Shown: positions 1 to 10,659 of the stretch, in pieces
Layout of the letters: every line of letters begins with the position of its first letter
How positions within the stretch are numbered: the first letter of the stretch is position 1
Assembly: GCA_048594975.1 (NCBI GenBank)
Contig: JBMDXQ010000004.1
Location: 1-38,808 of the forward strand
DNA length: 38,808 nucleotides
Direction of reading: 5' to 3'
Source of the DNA: JBMDXB01 sp048594975
GTDB taxonomy: Bacteria > Acidobacteriota > Vicinamibacteria > Vicinamibacterales > 2-12-FULL-66-21
Position numbers and translations under genes: made by a program
The notes under the pieces: generated by a model
What the model was told of the DNA's origin: nothing
Seen by the model: the letters and a program-made list of their open reading frames with translations, nothing else
The model's database searches: none

Positions 1-1236
<1,236 letters not shown>

Positions 1237-1263
1237 ACGAAGTGGCTAATGGCAGGTGGTAGC

Positions 1264-1320
1264 GGTAAGTGGTAACCGAGTCCCACTGCCCGCCAATTCG
1301 GGTCGCGCTTACCACTTACC
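1264..1320. repeat. Perfect 12-bp inverted repeat downstream of rho
   Basis: GGTAAGTGGTAA at 1264-1275 is the exact reverse complement of TTACCACTTACC at 1309-1320, with a 33-nt loop. It lies 27 bp after the rho stop codon and could be a 3'-end hairpin, but no T-tract follows, so it is not a canonical intrinsic terminator. The rest of the 1237-1486 gap shows no gene, and I could not identify a convincing promoter for the next gene in it. Confidence 0.6.
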
Positions 1321-1486
1321 CCTCGCTATTTACCCCTTCCCCACGTCAGCGTTCCCCGTCCGTTCTGTCATCCAGCCGTGATAAGCTCTGCCCGTCTCAA
1401 CGCGTGTTGACGCACCGGGAACACGCCGGACGGATCGGGGGAGTCGTGGGTTCGTCCTGCCGCGTCTCCGAAGGGGGGAAACCGAC

Positions 1487-4400
1487 ATGTCAATTGGTAG
1501 AGGTATCGGGGTCGCGGGCCGCGTGCTCGCGATCGCCGCGGCCGTTGCGCTGGGGAGCGCGGGCTCCGCGTACGCGCAGCTGGATCGCGGGACCATCTCC
1601 GGTACGGTCACGGACCAGCAGGGGGCCGTGATCGCCGGCGTCACCGTGACGGTGACGAGCAAGCAGACGGGCGAAGTGCGTGTCGGCGTGACCGACGGCA
1701 GCGGGTTCTACACGTTTCCGAACCTGCCGCCGGGACGCTACGACGTCGCCGCTGAACTGCAGGGATTCAAGAAGGCGAGCCGCACCGACGTCCAACTCGA
1801 CGCCGGCGGCGCCATCAGGATTGACACGGTCCTCGAGGCGGGCGCGATCACCGAGGAGGTGACCGTCACCGCCGAAGCCACCCCGCTCCAGACCGACGTG
1901 GCCGTTCGGAAGACGGTCGAGGCGAAGGACCTCGAGATGCTGTCCTTCTCCGGCCGCAACCCGATCGGCGTGCCCGCGCTGAAGCCGGGCGTCGTCGGCG
2001 GGAACTTCAACAACGCCGGCTTCGCGGCGTTCTCGAATGGTGGGTTCAGCATCAACGGCAGCCGTCCGGACGAGAACACCATCTCAGTGGACGGGGCCGT
2101 GGCGATCCGCACCCGGTCGGCTGGCACGATCATCGGCATCCAGAACGTCGACTCGATCCAGGAAGTCCAGGTGCTGTCGGCCAACTACATGCCCGAGTAC
2201 GGGCGGGCGAGCGGCGGGCAGATTCGCTTCGTCACCAAGGCGGGCAGCAACCGCTACTCGGGGAGCGGCTCGTTCTTCTGGCGCGACGAAGCGCTCCAGG
2301 CGAACACCTGGTCGCGCAACCAGAGCACGAACGCGGCGGACCAGGACCCGGCGCCGTTCGACTACAAGCAGTACGGCTACGCGTTCGGCGGTCCCATGCC
2401 GGGCAGCATGTTCAAGGACAAGCTGTTCTTCTTCGGTGCGCAGGAGTGGGTCAACTTCTTCCAGGTCTCGACCAACACGGTGCGGGTCCCGACCGAGGCG
2501 ATGCGCCGCGGCGACTTCAGCGAGCTGCTCAGCGCGCCGAACATCTTCTACAGCACGCCCCAGGTGATCCGCAATCCCGCCACCGGCCAGCCGTTCCCGG
2601 GCAACATCATCCCCCCGGGCCAGTTGTCGGACAACGGCATGGCGATCATGAACCTGTATCCGTTGCCGACCCCCGGGTTCATCCAAGGCACGAACAACCT
2701 GATCCAGACGAGCGACAACCCGCAGGACCAGCGGAAGGACAACATCCGGTTCGATTACCGGTTCAACCAGAACAACAACGTCACCTACCGGTTCAGCCGG
2801 TCGAACTGGATCGCGATCGACGCGTTCCGCGGCTCGTTCCCCTTCGCGCGCACCGACTGGGAGCGCCCGAACTTCACGCAGACGCTGAACTGGACGAGCA
2901 CGATCACCCCCAACGTGATCAACGAGGCCACCTACGCCTACTCGCGTGACGACGTGTTCATCAACGTGTTCACCGAGAGCGGCCTGCACCGGCGCAGCCG
3001 GACCGGGATCGACTACCCGTACATCTTCCCGGGCAAGGAAATCGAGGACAAGATCCCGACGGTCAACATCGACAACATGACCGGGTTCGACGGCGGCCCG
3101 TACCCCGCCTTCTCGTCCGGGCCGATCCACACGTGGTCGAACACCACCACCTGGGTCAAGGGGCGGCACACGCTCAAGGGCGGCGTCGTCTTCGAGTACT
3201 CCGGCGAGGACGACTTCGACCAGATCAACGTCCAGGCGATCCCCGGCGGGACGAACAACCAGAACGGGCAGTTCGAGTTCCGCAACAACCGTTCGGGCGG
3301 CAGCAGCGTCGCGATTGCTGACATGGCGCTCGGCCTGTTCACCAACTACGCCGAGCTCGGGCAGCGCGCCTTCACGAAGTGGCGGGCGCTCGCGACCGAC
3401 CTGTTCATCCAGGACTCCTGGAAGCCGACCGCGAACCTGACGCTCGAAGGCGGGGTCCGCTACGTGATCTGGCCGCCGTGGTACTCGACGACCAACAACA
3501 TCGCCAACTTCGATCCGCGCTTCTATGATCCGGCCACCGAAGCGATCATCAATCCCTCGACCGGCCGGCTGGTCGGTGGATCGCGCTACAACGGCATCGT
3601 GCTGCCGGGCGACGGCTTCGAGGACGAGGGCAACGATCTGCAGGTGGCGCAGAACCCGGCGGTGCTGGCGCTGTTCCGCGGCGAGCCGCGCGGCTTCTCC
3701 GAGACGCACTCCAACGTCTTCGAGCCGCGCGCCGGCGTGTCCTACTCGCTCGACGAGAAGACCATCCTGCGCGGCAGCGCCGGCGCCTTCCACAACCGCG
3801 TGACGCTCAACGACTCGACGCTGCTCGGCGGCAACCCGCCGTTCCAGCCGATGGTCACGGTGGCCAACGGCAGTGTGGATAATCCCGCCGGCGGGGGCTC
3901 TGGCGGCACCGACCTGCCGTTCGGCATGCAGGCGCAGGACGTGGTCTTCAAGCACCCGACGTCGTACATGTGGTCGGCGGGCGTCCAGCGTGAGATCCCG
4001 CTCAACATCATCGTCGATGTCACCTACGTCGGCCGGCGCGGCCTCTACCAGCAGCGCGAGCGCAACCTGAACCAGCTGCAACCGGGCACCCTGCAGGCGA
4101 ACCCGGGCGTCAACATCGCGGCGCTGCGCCCCTACAAGGGCTACGGGGCGATCCGTCTGTCGGAAAACGCCGGGCGGTCGATCTACAACAGCCTGCAGAT
4201 CAGCGCCGATCGCCGCTACTCGAACGGGCTGAAGATCGGCGCGGCGTACACGCTCGGCAAGTCCGAAGACAACGCCAGCGACAAGCGGAACGTGCTGTGG
4301 AACACCTACGACGACACAATCTACTTGGGGCCGTCGAACTTCGACCGGCGCCACGTGTTCGTGTTCCACTACATCTACGACCTGCCGTTCTGGCGGCAGC

Positions 4401-4891
4401 AGGACACGCTGCTGAAGAACCTCCTCGGCGGCTGGCAGATTTCCGGCGCGACCTTCCTGCGCACGGGCACGCCGTTCACGCTGACCCGCACCAACGACAT
4501 CGCGGGCGTGGGCGACGGCGGCTTCGGTCAGCCGATCGACCAGGTGGGCGACCCGAACGCAGGCGCGAATGGCAAGTTCTCGAACGGCAGCGATGACAAT
4601 TACATGTTCAACCCGCAGGCGTTCGCCAACCCGGCGCCGGGGACGTTCGGGAACATGGAGCGCAACAGCCTGCGCAACCCAGGCGACCAGCAGTGGGACA
4701 TCGCGATCTTCAAGAACTTCGCGATGGGCGGGATGCGGAAGCTGCAGTTCCGCGCCGAGATCTTCAACTTCCCGAACCACCCGAACCTGAACGGGCCGAA
4801 CGGCGACATCACCAATGTCAACTTCGGGCGGTCGACGACGAAGGACGGCAGTCGCCGCGACATCCAGCTCGCGCTGCGGTTCCTGTTCTAA
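1487..4891 (+). CDS. Oar-like TonB-dependent receptor with N-terminal carboxypeptidase-regulatory domain
   Basis: This is a 1134-aa outer-membrane receptor, probably for energy-coupled uptake of a large substrate such as a glycan or peptide; the ligand cannot be read from sequence. A signal peptide occupies about residues 1-30 (hydrophobic AGRVLAIAAAVALGSAGSAYAQ). A CarboxypepD_reg beta-sandwich follows at about 33-115 (GTISGTVTDQQGAVIAGVTV...NLPPGRYDV). The plug is at about 120-255 (DSIQEVQVLSANYMPEYGRASGGQIRFVTKAGSN) and the beta-barrel runs to the end. The last residues (IQLALRFLF) carry the terminal Phe typical of outer-membrane beta-barrels. The ATG at 1487 is supported by a purine-rich Shine-Dalgarno (AAGGGGGGAAA) upstream. 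This family is heavily expanded in Acidobacteriota. It is probably transcribed alone. Confidence 0.93.
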   Translation: MSIGRGIGVAGRVLAIAAAVALGSAGSAYAQLDRGTISGTVTDQQGAVIAGVTVTVTSKQTGEVRVGVTDGSGFYTFPNLPPGRYDVAAELQGFKKASRTDVQLDAGGAIRIDTVLEAGAITEEVTVTAEATPLQTDVAVRKTVEAKDLEMLSFSGRNPIGVPALKPGVVGGNFNNAGFAAFSNGGFSINGSRPDENTISVDGAVAIRTRSAGTIIGIQNVDSIQEVQVLSANYMPEYGRASGGQIRFVTKAGSNRYSGSGSFFWRDEALQANTWSRNQSTNAADQDPAPFDYKQYGYAFGGPMPGSMFKDKLFFFGAQEWVNFFQVSTNTVRVPTEAMRRGDFSELLSAPNIFYSTPQVIRNPATGQPFPGNIIPPGQLSDNGMAIMNLYPLPTPGFIQGTNNLIQTSDNPQDQRKDNIRFDYRFNQNNNVTYRFSRSNWIAIDAFRGSFPFARTDWERPNFTQTLNWTSTITPNVINEATYAYSRDDVFINVFTESGLHRRSRTGIDYPYIFPGKEIEDKIPTVNIDNMTGFDGGPYPAFSSGPIHTWSNTTTWVKGRHTLKGGVVFEYSGEDDFDQINVQAIPGGTNNQNGQFEFRNNRSGGSSVAIADMALGLFTNYAELGQRAFTKWRALATDLFIQDSWKPTANLTLEGGVRYVIWPPWYSTTNNIANFDPRFYDPATEAIINPSTGRLVGGSRYNGIVLPGDGFEDEGNDLQVAQNPAVLALFRGEPRGFSETHSNVFEPRAGVSYSLDEKTILRGSAGAFHNRVTLNDSTLLGGNPPFQPMVTVANGSVDNPAGGGSGGTDLPFGMQAQDVVFKHPTSYMWSAGVQREIPLNIIVDVTYVGRRGLYQQRERNLNQLQPGTLQANPGVNIAALRPYKGYGAIRLSENAGRSIYNSLQISADRRYSNGLKIGAAYTLGKSEDNASDKRNVLWNTYDDTIYLGPSNFDRRHVFVFHYIYDLPFWRQQDTLLKNLLGGWQISGATFLRTGTPFTLTRTNDIAGVGDGGFGQPIDQVGDPNAGANGKFSNGSDDNYMFNPQAFANPAPGTFGNMERNSLRNPGDQQWDIAIFKNFAMGGMRKLQFRAEIFNFPNHPNLNGPNGDITNVNFGRSTTKDGSRRDIQLALRFLF

Positions 4892-4903
4892 ACACCTGGG
4901 GAG

Positions 4904-4931
4904 GGTCCGGGGTCCGGACTCCGGACTCCGG
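4904..4931. repeat. Four tandem 7-bp units
   Basis: GGTCCGG occurs twice (4904-4910, 4911-4917) and ACTCCGG twice (4918-4924, 4925-4931), back to back, immediately after the receptor stop codon. It is a small GC-rich microsatellite in the convergent gap 4892-5118. Confidence 0.7.
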
Positions 4932-4992
4932 CCCTACCCCGGCCCGTTGTCAGCTTCTCTCAGTGCGCGCAGCGCACAACTTCTCTCACGTG

Positions 4993-5013
4993 CCCGGGGG
5001 CCCCACCCCCGGG
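4993..5013. repeat. GC-rich 8-bp perfect hairpin
   Basis: CCCGGGGG (4993-5000) and CCCCCGGG (5006-5013) flank a 5-nt loop. It lies between the convergent receptor gene and the minus-strand pseudogene. A T-tract is absent, so it may act as a bidirectional structural 3' end at most. The rest of 4892-5118 is low-complexity GC-rich sequence with no coding signal. Confidence 0.5.
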
Positions 5014-5118
5014 CGCTGCGCTGGGCGGCCCCGGCCCTCTTTGCCAGGTCAACTCCGAGCCCCCAATTCCCAAACGTTCTGCGTCTGGGGGTTGGAGGAT
5101 GAGTCGTTGAGAGTTCTT

Positions 5119-5567
5119 TCATCTCAGCTCACGAAGAGCAACCAGCCGGAGGTTCATCGTCAGGCGGTCGTTCTCGGTGAGCGAGATGCGCTCGGCGTAT
5201 TCACGAGCCGCTCGACCGCGGATTGCCGCTTCTGTGCCAGCGGCTCGCCGTACTCGTTGGTCACCCGTCCTTCGATGGCATACGTGCGGGCGAGCGCGAA
5301 GTCGATGCCGGGTCGCGCACCACCCGCGGCGAGCTTGATCGTCCGTGGCACGATTACAGCGCCTGTCGTCTCCCCGGCGCCGTAGCTCCTGGATTCGTAG
5401 CCGGCACCGTACTGGTCGGGCCCGGCGATGGCAGAGTACTCGCCGGCGGGAAGGTCGGTCAGCTCATAGGTGTGACCGCCAACTCCAACCTCCCGATGAT
5501 CATCGGGATCGACCTGGTAGCGGGGGCGGGTCGGCGACAGGCGCCTCGGCAGGTGCCTGACGGTCAC
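5119..5567 (-). pseudogene. Decayed paralogue of carboxypeptidase-regulatory-domain protein (internal deletion plus frameshift)
   Basis: The minus strand encodes a typical early segment of this secreted family (TYELTDLPAGEYSAIAG...IEGRVTNEYGEPLAQ), and then, with no middle portion, a typical C-terminus. The C-terminal signature EYAERISLTENDRLTMNLRLVALRELR, in two reading parts, ends at the stop at 5119. It is in a different frame from the preceding KRQSAVERLVNT, so a shift is needed near 5185. Intact relatives in this window are 576 and 600 aa long, so about 400 residues are missing. It directly follows, and slightly overlaps in another frame, the intact 576-aa gene. It is most likely a tandem duplicate collapsed by deletion. 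The open 135-codon frame (5160-5567) is unlikely to yield a functional product. Confidence 0.75.
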
Positions 5568-7230
5568 CGCCCGGCGGCACGACCAGCCGCAAGGTCAGCG
5601 CCCGGCGCTCGCCGTCTCCGAGCGAGATGCGATCCCCGAGCGTCGCCAGCAGCTCGTAGTCGTCCCGCTCGAGATCCTCGGGTGCATCTTCCTGGCTGAG
5701 CGCGACGATCACGTGCTCGCCCGGGCGCTGGTGTTCGAATGCGAAGGCTCCCCGCTCCCCGGACACCCGCGTCGCTTGCGGGTTGCCCTGGTTCCAGCGC
5801 TGCGCTTCCGCCGGGATCAGGAAGACGCGCGCCGCGGGGACTGGCGCTCCGGTGGCGTCCAGCACCTGTCCGATGACAGCCGCGCCCTGCGGCGTCAGTG
5901 TGACCTCCAGGTGTCGCGAGTCGGCGGACGTGCGGAACTCGGTGGGCGTCTCGGTCACGTCCGCTCCGGCGTAACGGACGGATTTCAGCACCCATCCATC
6001 GGGCAGGCCGCCGACGTCCAGCACCTGCGGGCCGAACAGCCCGTCGAGCACGAACGTGAGATCGGGCTGAACGCGAGCGGCGCCGGCGCGCGGAGCGCGC
6101 ACCGTTCCTATCGCCACGACCGACAGGCGAGGAAGCGCCTCCGGCGGCAGCGAGCCCTGCTCGAACAGCACGTGCCCCGCGACCGTCGCCGTCCGCGACA
6201 TCGCGAGCACGACGTCGACGTCGGCGCTAGTGACGGTGACGGGCTGCGCGGCGAACTCGCCCGTGCCGTCGCCCGCACGATTCGGGTTCGGCGTGGACGC
6301 CTGCACGTCGTACTCGCCCGGCACCAGGTCCGTGACCGTGAAGCGGCCGTCCGGAGCGGCGCGGTAGGTCATCCCGTACACGTCCAGACGGTTGCGCGAG
6401 CTCACCCTGACCGACGCGTTCGCCGCGGGCTCCCCGGTGGCTCCGACGACGACGCCGCGGAGCGTGAAGAGCTGGCTCCGTTGCATGCGAATCTGCACGT
6501 GCGGCTCGGCACCCGTTCCGAGCGCCACCAGCGCCGCGTCCTGTTCACGGCCCGCCGAGGGGTGACACGTCGTAATCAGCCGCTCTGGAAACACCGGCGG
6601 ATCGAGGTAGGGCGGAGGGGCCAGCGCACAGACGCGATAACGCCCTGGCGGCAGGCCAAAGATCCGGAACTCGCCGCGGTCGTCGGTGCTGCGGATCGGC
6701 GATCTTCGGACGACCCGATTGCCGCGCAGGAGCTCCGCCCGTACCTGCATGCCCGCGAGCGGCTCGCCGAACTCGTTGAGGACGACCCCGGCGATCACCA
6801 GCGCCCGCGACAGCGCGAGGTGAATGTCGTCCCGCATGTCGCCATCCGCAATGTCGAGCGTGGTGGCGGGGACCGTCGGTGCGCGTCGCGGCGACGGCGC
6901 GGACGTGCCGACCAGCTGCGGCAGATGGGTGGGGCGCTCGTCGCCGGTGAGCGCTCCAAGGTGGTACGATCCGGCGACCAGCGCGGTGAACTCGAAGCGC
7001 CCGTCCTCGGCCGAACGGACGTACCGTCGGTGCGGCGCGTCCCGTCCGCTCATCCTGACCAGGATCACGACGGCGCGTGCGATGGGGGCACCCGTCTCGC
7101 GATCGACGACGCGACCGCGGACGACCGCTGTCCCACGCTCCTTGGCCATTGTTGCCGGTCCCGGCGTGTCGCGCGGCGGCAGCTGCTGTCCGAAGAGCGA
7201 GCAGACGATCGCGAGCCACACCGCCGGCAT
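5500..7230 (-). CDS. Secreted protein with repeated carboxypeptidase-regulatory-like domains
   Basis: The 576-aa product starts at MPAVWLAIVCSLFGQQLPP, which has a short hydrophobic leader. The frame stays open upstream to 7626, but that extension is low-complexity sequence overlapping the M14 gene, so the start at 7230 is preferred. Several CarboxypepD_reg-like beta-sandwich repeats are visible: VVRGRVVDRETGAPIARAVV, VIAGVVLNEFGEPLAGM and LRGVVVGATGEPAANASVRV, each followed by a DGRF.. LVPGEYDV-type strand pair. The C-terminus (DRISLGDGERRALTLRLVVPPGG) is the family's usual end, plus about 17 extra residues running into the next remnant. Function is unknown; these are exported beta-rich proteins, possibly adhesive or carbohydrate-associated. 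It lies 83 bp downstream of the M14 peptidase gene on the same strand and is probably co-transcribed. Confidence 0.8.
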   Translation of the reverse strand: MPAVWLAIVCSLFGQQLPPRDTPGPATMAKERGTAVVRGRVVDRETGAPIARAVVILVRMSGRDAPHRRYVRSAEDGRFEFTALVAGSYHLGALTGDERPTHLPQLVGTSAPSPRRAPTVPATTLDIADGDMRDDIHLALSRALVIAGVVLNEFGEPLAGMQVRAELLRGNRVVRRSPIRSTDDRGEFRIFGLPPGRYRVCALAPPPYLDPPVFPERLITTCHPSAGREQDAALVALGTGAEPHVQIRMQRSQLFTLRGVVVGATGEPAANASVRVSSRNRLDVYGMTYRAAPDGRFTVTDLVPGEYDVQASTPNPNRAGDGTGEFAAQPVTVTSADVDVVLAMSRTATVAGHVLFEQGSLPPEALPRLSVVAIGTVRAPRAGAARVQPDLTFVLDGLFGPQVLDVGGLPDGWVLKSVRYAGADVTETPTEFRTSADSRHLEVTLTPQGAAVIGQVLDATGAPVPAARVFLIPAEAQRWNQGNPQATRVSGERGAFAFEHQRPGEHVIVALSQEDAPEDLERDDYELLATLGDRISLGDGERRALTLRLVVPPGGDRQAPAEAPVADPPPLPGRSR

Positions 7231-7313
7231 ATCGTCAACTCCCTGGGCCCAACTCCCAACCTCCAGACGTGAGCGACTTTGGCGGTTGGCAAGTGGCAGT
7301 TGGCCGTCGTTCT

Positions 7314-10300
7314 TTATCGTGGATCCAGCTTGCGTCCGGCGTCGAGATTGTCGTGGTTCAAGATCGCGTTGAGCACCAGGAAGTAGCTGCCCCGCGTCTC
7401 GCCGCGCCACATCGGGTTGTTCGAGAACAGGATCACGTGCCCCTTCTCGACCGGCACGTCCACGACCATCGGCCGCTGCGCGATCTCGGCGCCGCCGTCG
7501 AGCAGGCCGGACACCAGCAGCTCGCGCGCGTCGCCGTAGCGGAACACCACGCGCGGGCGCTGTGCTGGCGGGATGATGCCAATCCCGTTGCGCAGCTGGT
7601 CCTCGCGGATCGGCGCCGCCTGCCACGGTTCGACCCGAGGATCCTCGGGCAGCGGCTCGACCACGGGGCGGCCCTGCGGCTGATCGGGATCGTCCGGTGT
7701 GCCGCGCCCGGTGGCGCGTCGGCGTTCCTCGCCCACGCCCACGCCCGCGCCGGCGCCGGGCCTCTGGCCGCCGCGGCCACCGAGCATGTTGCTGACGCCG
7801 AGGATCGGCCCGTCCGACGAGTAGATCGACAGCGTGTCGTCATACCCGTAGGCGAGGGGGCTCGCCGCATCGACGATCTTCGACCGCAGCACCGCGCCGG
7901 TGACCTTCAGCCGCTGCGCCGGGGTGTTGGAGACGCCCGGCGTCAGCCCGAACTGCACGGCGAAATTCGTCGTGTCGTCGGTCGCGACGAGTACGCCGCC
8001 GGCGCGCACGAACGCGTGCAGGTTCGCCAGGCCCTCCCAGCCCAGGCCGGGACGGATGTCGTCGGTCGCGTCGATCTTGCCGATGTTCGGCGTCAGCTCC
8101 GTCGTCTTCCACGGCAGCGGGTTGCCGTACATCGGCAGGCCGCTGATGATCGCCTGCCCGGCGCCGCGACCGACCGGCGGAAAAAGGATGACATCGTACT
8201 TCGCCTTGAGGTTCGGGTCCCGGGCGACCGCCTGCGTGCTGATGTAGACGTAGGGGATTGAGAGCTGGTCGAGGGCGATGCGCCACCAGCCCTCGTCCTG
8301 CGTGCTCAGCCAGGTGTGGAGGAGCGCCACGCGGGCAGCCCTGGCGGGATGGGTCTTGATCGCCGGAACGTCCGACAGCGCCACAGCCTGCAGACCCAAA
8401 TCCGACGCCGCCTTCTGGAGGTCGGCCGCACCAACACCCCGTACGAGGAACGAGCCACGGCCGAACCTCCGCCCGCCGCTCTCGAACGGCTCCTCAGCGA
8501 CGTCGATCGTCGCGTCCGTGAACCGGTAGCGCAGCGTGGCGAGCGACGGGTCGGCATTGTGTGCGATCGCGAACACCGTTCCCGAGCCCGTGACGCCGCC
8601 CGGTGCCTCGACGTCGCGGTTGACGCGCTCCATTGCCGCGTCGAGGACCTTCGTATCGGTGATGCGGAACACCCGCACATTGAACAGCTCGCCGAACGTC
8701 CAGCCCGTGTCGTCGTACGGGTTGCGCTGCGGGTCGTCGGGCGCCCAGTACTGGTAATCGAGCAGCGTGTCGGCGATCCGGCTGTACGGCTGGTCCATGC
8801 GCAGGACGTACGTTCCGGCCGGGAAGGTCCGCATCTCCGGCTCGTCCTTCTTCGGCTCGTCCTTCTGCGGCTCGTCCTTTTTCGGCTCGGGCCTGGCCTG
8901 AGGATCCTTGCCCGACTCCGGCTTGGCCGGGTCCTGGCGCGGCGCGGCGCTCGGCCCGCGGCCGCCAGCCTCCGGCGGCGCGGTCGTGGTCGGGCGGGCC
9001 GGACGCCGGCGGCTGGAGAGCGTGACGGTGAAGGGCGCGGTGGCGCGCGACAGTTCGCAGCCCTGCAATTGCAGGATGCGCAGCAGGTCGGCTTGCAGGC
9101 CGGGCCGCGGATCGTCGGCGGGGAAAGCGTATGCCGCCGGCCCCTCGGTCCTGGCCTTCAGGATCGATCGCTTGCTCTTCAGATAGAAGTTCTTCAGGAA
9201 CAGGTTCTTGTTGTCCGCGAAGTGGTTCAGCGACACGAGCAGGCCGGTCTGCTGGTAGTTGTTGTTGTTGCGTTGCGACCACTTCGCCAACGGCAGCGGC
9301 GGGTTCTGCCTGTACCACGTGCGTGCCGTTTCGTTCGGGCCGAGGCGCCGCTCGACCGTGTCGGCGCCGGCGTTGCCGAACGTCTCGTAGAGTCGGCTGA
9401 TGCCGTTGTGCGTCGCGGCAATGAACATGAGATACCCGGGCGTCCAGGTGTCGAAGGTGCCGTGCGTGAACACGCCGGGCATGCCGAACTTCGTCATCTC
9501 CGACACATTGTGCCACCCGATCATCTGCCACTCGTCGGTCAGGATCGGATCGAGCCAGGCGTTGTACGGGCCGTCGCCGACGGTGTTGTCGTACAGATAG
9601 GGGACCGACTCGTGCAGGTCGTGCAGCACCTGCGCCTTCCACGTCGTGAACGTCTCCAGGACGTTGCGCGTGAGGTTCAGCGTGAGCGCCATCGCGTCGC
9701 GGTTGTTGTCGTGGGCGACGTACTTGCCCCAGTACATCAGGCCCGGCCAGTGCTTCCCGGGGTTCGCCAGGTGCCAGCGGTAGACGTCCACCTGGCGGTC
9801 TCGGCCGTCCACCTCGACGATCGGCGTGATGAGCGTGATCACGCGCGAGCGGATCTTCTGGATGTACGGGCTCTCGTCCACCGCCAGGCGGTAGACGAGC
9901 TCCATCAGCGCCGTCGGGGAGCCGGTCTCCGGCGAGTGAATGGCACCGGTGATGTAGTAGACGGGGACAGACGCATCCACCAGCCGGTCCGCCTCGACAT
10001 CGTCCATCCGGATCGACCGCGGATCGGCGAGCTTCTCGAGCCGCGCCCGGTTCTCCTCGAGCTTCGCGAGGTTCGCTTCCGACGACACCGCGACGGCGAT
10101 CATCTCGCGGCCTTCCTCCGTCTTCCCGATGGTGTACACCTTCACCCGCGGGCTGGCCTTCTCGACCATCCGCATGTAGGCGTACACCTCGTGCGAGTAG
10201 GGGAGCATGTCCGGCGCGCCCGCCACGTCTTTCAGGACGGCGAGGGGCGTGGGAACCGTCTTCGACGCCGGCAGGTAGTCCACGAGTGGCGAGGTGAAGT

Positions 10301-10463
10301 ACGGCGCCGTCGTGTACTCCTTCATCTTCTGCGCGTACGCCTCGTCGACGCGCTGACGGCCATCGCGCGCGTAAGGGTTGGACGGCGACTGCGCGGCGAT
10401 GGACGATGGAAGCGCGCACGCGCACAGCAGGGCAACTACCAGAACGGACACACGTGTGGTCAT
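7314..10463 (-). CDS. Exported M14-family zinc carboxypeptidase with C-terminal amidotransferase-like extension
   Basis: The 1049-aa product has a signal peptide (residues 1-24, VSVLVVALLCACALPSSIAAQ). The M14 peptidase domain spans about 80-430. The zinc motif HSPE is at H176-E179 in GAIHSPETGSP, followed by HDNNRD (251-256) and HDLHES (281-286), which supply the likely third zinc ligand and substrate contacts. The Pro/Lys/Asp/Glu-rich linker (about residues 520-560) contains repeated KKDEP/QKDEP units. Beyond it lies a beta-rich segment and then an alpha/beta domain resembling a class-I glutamine-amidotransferase-like fold (KYDVILFPPVGRG, LHAFVRAGGVLVATDD), common in large bacterial M14 proteins. 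It probably trims peptides in the periplasm or outside the cell. The carboxypeptidase-regulatory-domain gene follows downstream. No strong Shine-Dalgarno is seen at the chosen ATG. Confidence 0.88.
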   Translation of the reverse strand: MTTRVSVLVVALLCACALPSSIAAQSPSNPYARDGRQRVDEAYAQKMKEYTTAPYFTSPLVDYLPASKTVPTPLAVLKDVAGAPDMLPYSHEVYAYMRMVEKASPRVKVYTIGKTEEGREMIAVAVSSEANLAKLEENRARLEKLADPRSIRMDDVEADRLVDASVPVYYITGAIHSPETGSPTALMELVYRLAVDESPYIQKIRSRVITLITPIVEVDGRDRQVDVYRWHLANPGKHWPGLMYWGKYVAHDNNRDAMALTLNLTRNVLETFTTWKAQVLHDLHESVPYLYDNTVGDGPYNAWLDPILTDEWQMIGWHNVSEMTKFGMPGVFTHGTFDTWTPGYLMFIAATHNGISRLYETFGNAGADTVERRLGPNETARTWYRQNPPLPLAKWSQRNNNNYQQTGLLVSLNHFADNKNLFLKNFYLKSKRSILKARTEGPAAYAFPADDPRPGLQADLLRILQLQGCELSRATAPFTVTLSSRRRPARPTTTAPPEAGGRGPSAAPRQDPAKPESGKDPQARPEPKKDEPQKDEPKKDEPEMRTFPAGTYVLRMDQPYSRIADTLLDYQYWAPDDPQRNPYDDTGWTFGELFNVRVFRITDTKVLDAAMERVNRDVEAPGGVTGSGTVFAIAHNADPSLATLRYRFTDATIDVAEEPFESGGRRFGRGSFLVRGVGAADLQKAASDLGLQAVALSDVPAIKTHPARAARVALLHTWLSTQDEGWWRIALDQLSIPYVYISTQAVARDPNLKAKYDVILFPPVGRGAGQAIISGLPMYGNPLPWKTTELTPNIGKIDATDDIRPGLGWEGLANLHAFVRAGGVLVATDDTTNFAVQFGLTPGVSNTPAQRLKVTGAVLRSKIVDAASPLAYGYDDTLSIYSSDGPILGVSNMLGGRGGQRPGAGAGVGVGEERRRATGRGTPDDPDQPQGRPVVEPLPEDPRVEPWQAAPIREDQLRNGIGIIPPAQRPRVVFRYGDARELLVSGLLDGGAEIAQRPMVVDVPVEKGHVILFSNNPMWRGETRGSYFLVLNAILNHDNLDAGRKLDPR
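8841..8892. repeat. Short tandem repeat encoding the KKDEP linker
   Basis: CGGCTCGTCCTT recurs at roughly 15-bp spacing within the M14 gene and encodes the charged linker PKKDEPQKDEPKKDEPEMR on the minus strand. Such coding microsatellites can change length by slippage without breaking the frame. Confidence 0.65.
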
Positions 10464-10659
10464 GGAGCGGGCCTCGAAAACCGGACGGTGTGGCGGGATT
10501 GTAACTCAGCGGGCCGCCGCGGTCGCGTGCGCACGGATCACGCCGGCGTCGTGCACTCGCCCATCCACGCCCGCGCGGCCACGCACGTGGTCCCCCAATC
10601 GCACCTCGCGCGAGGAGATGCCCGAACCGGTGTCGCCCGACACGCCCAGCGATTGACGG
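10464..10659. other. Gap between M14 peptidase and PAS gene; no clear gene
   Basis: This 196-bp spacer lies on the minus-strand side between the PAS gene end and the M14 start. A minus-strand frame here (10506-10660) reads SGDTGSGISSREVRLGDHV and could be a coding fragment. It has no start with a ribosome-binding site of its own and matches no family I recognise, so I leave it uncalled. No clear promoter was found for the M14 gene. Confidence 0.4.

Noticed and set aside
2084..4780. 898-codon minus-strand open frame opposite the TonB-dependent receptor
   Set aside because: Arg/Val/Asp-rich, no family features, fully antisense to a well-supported gene; a by-product of high GC.
4993..5013. GC-rich hairpin as an intrinsic terminator for the receptor gene
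   Set aside because: No T-tract follows on either strand.
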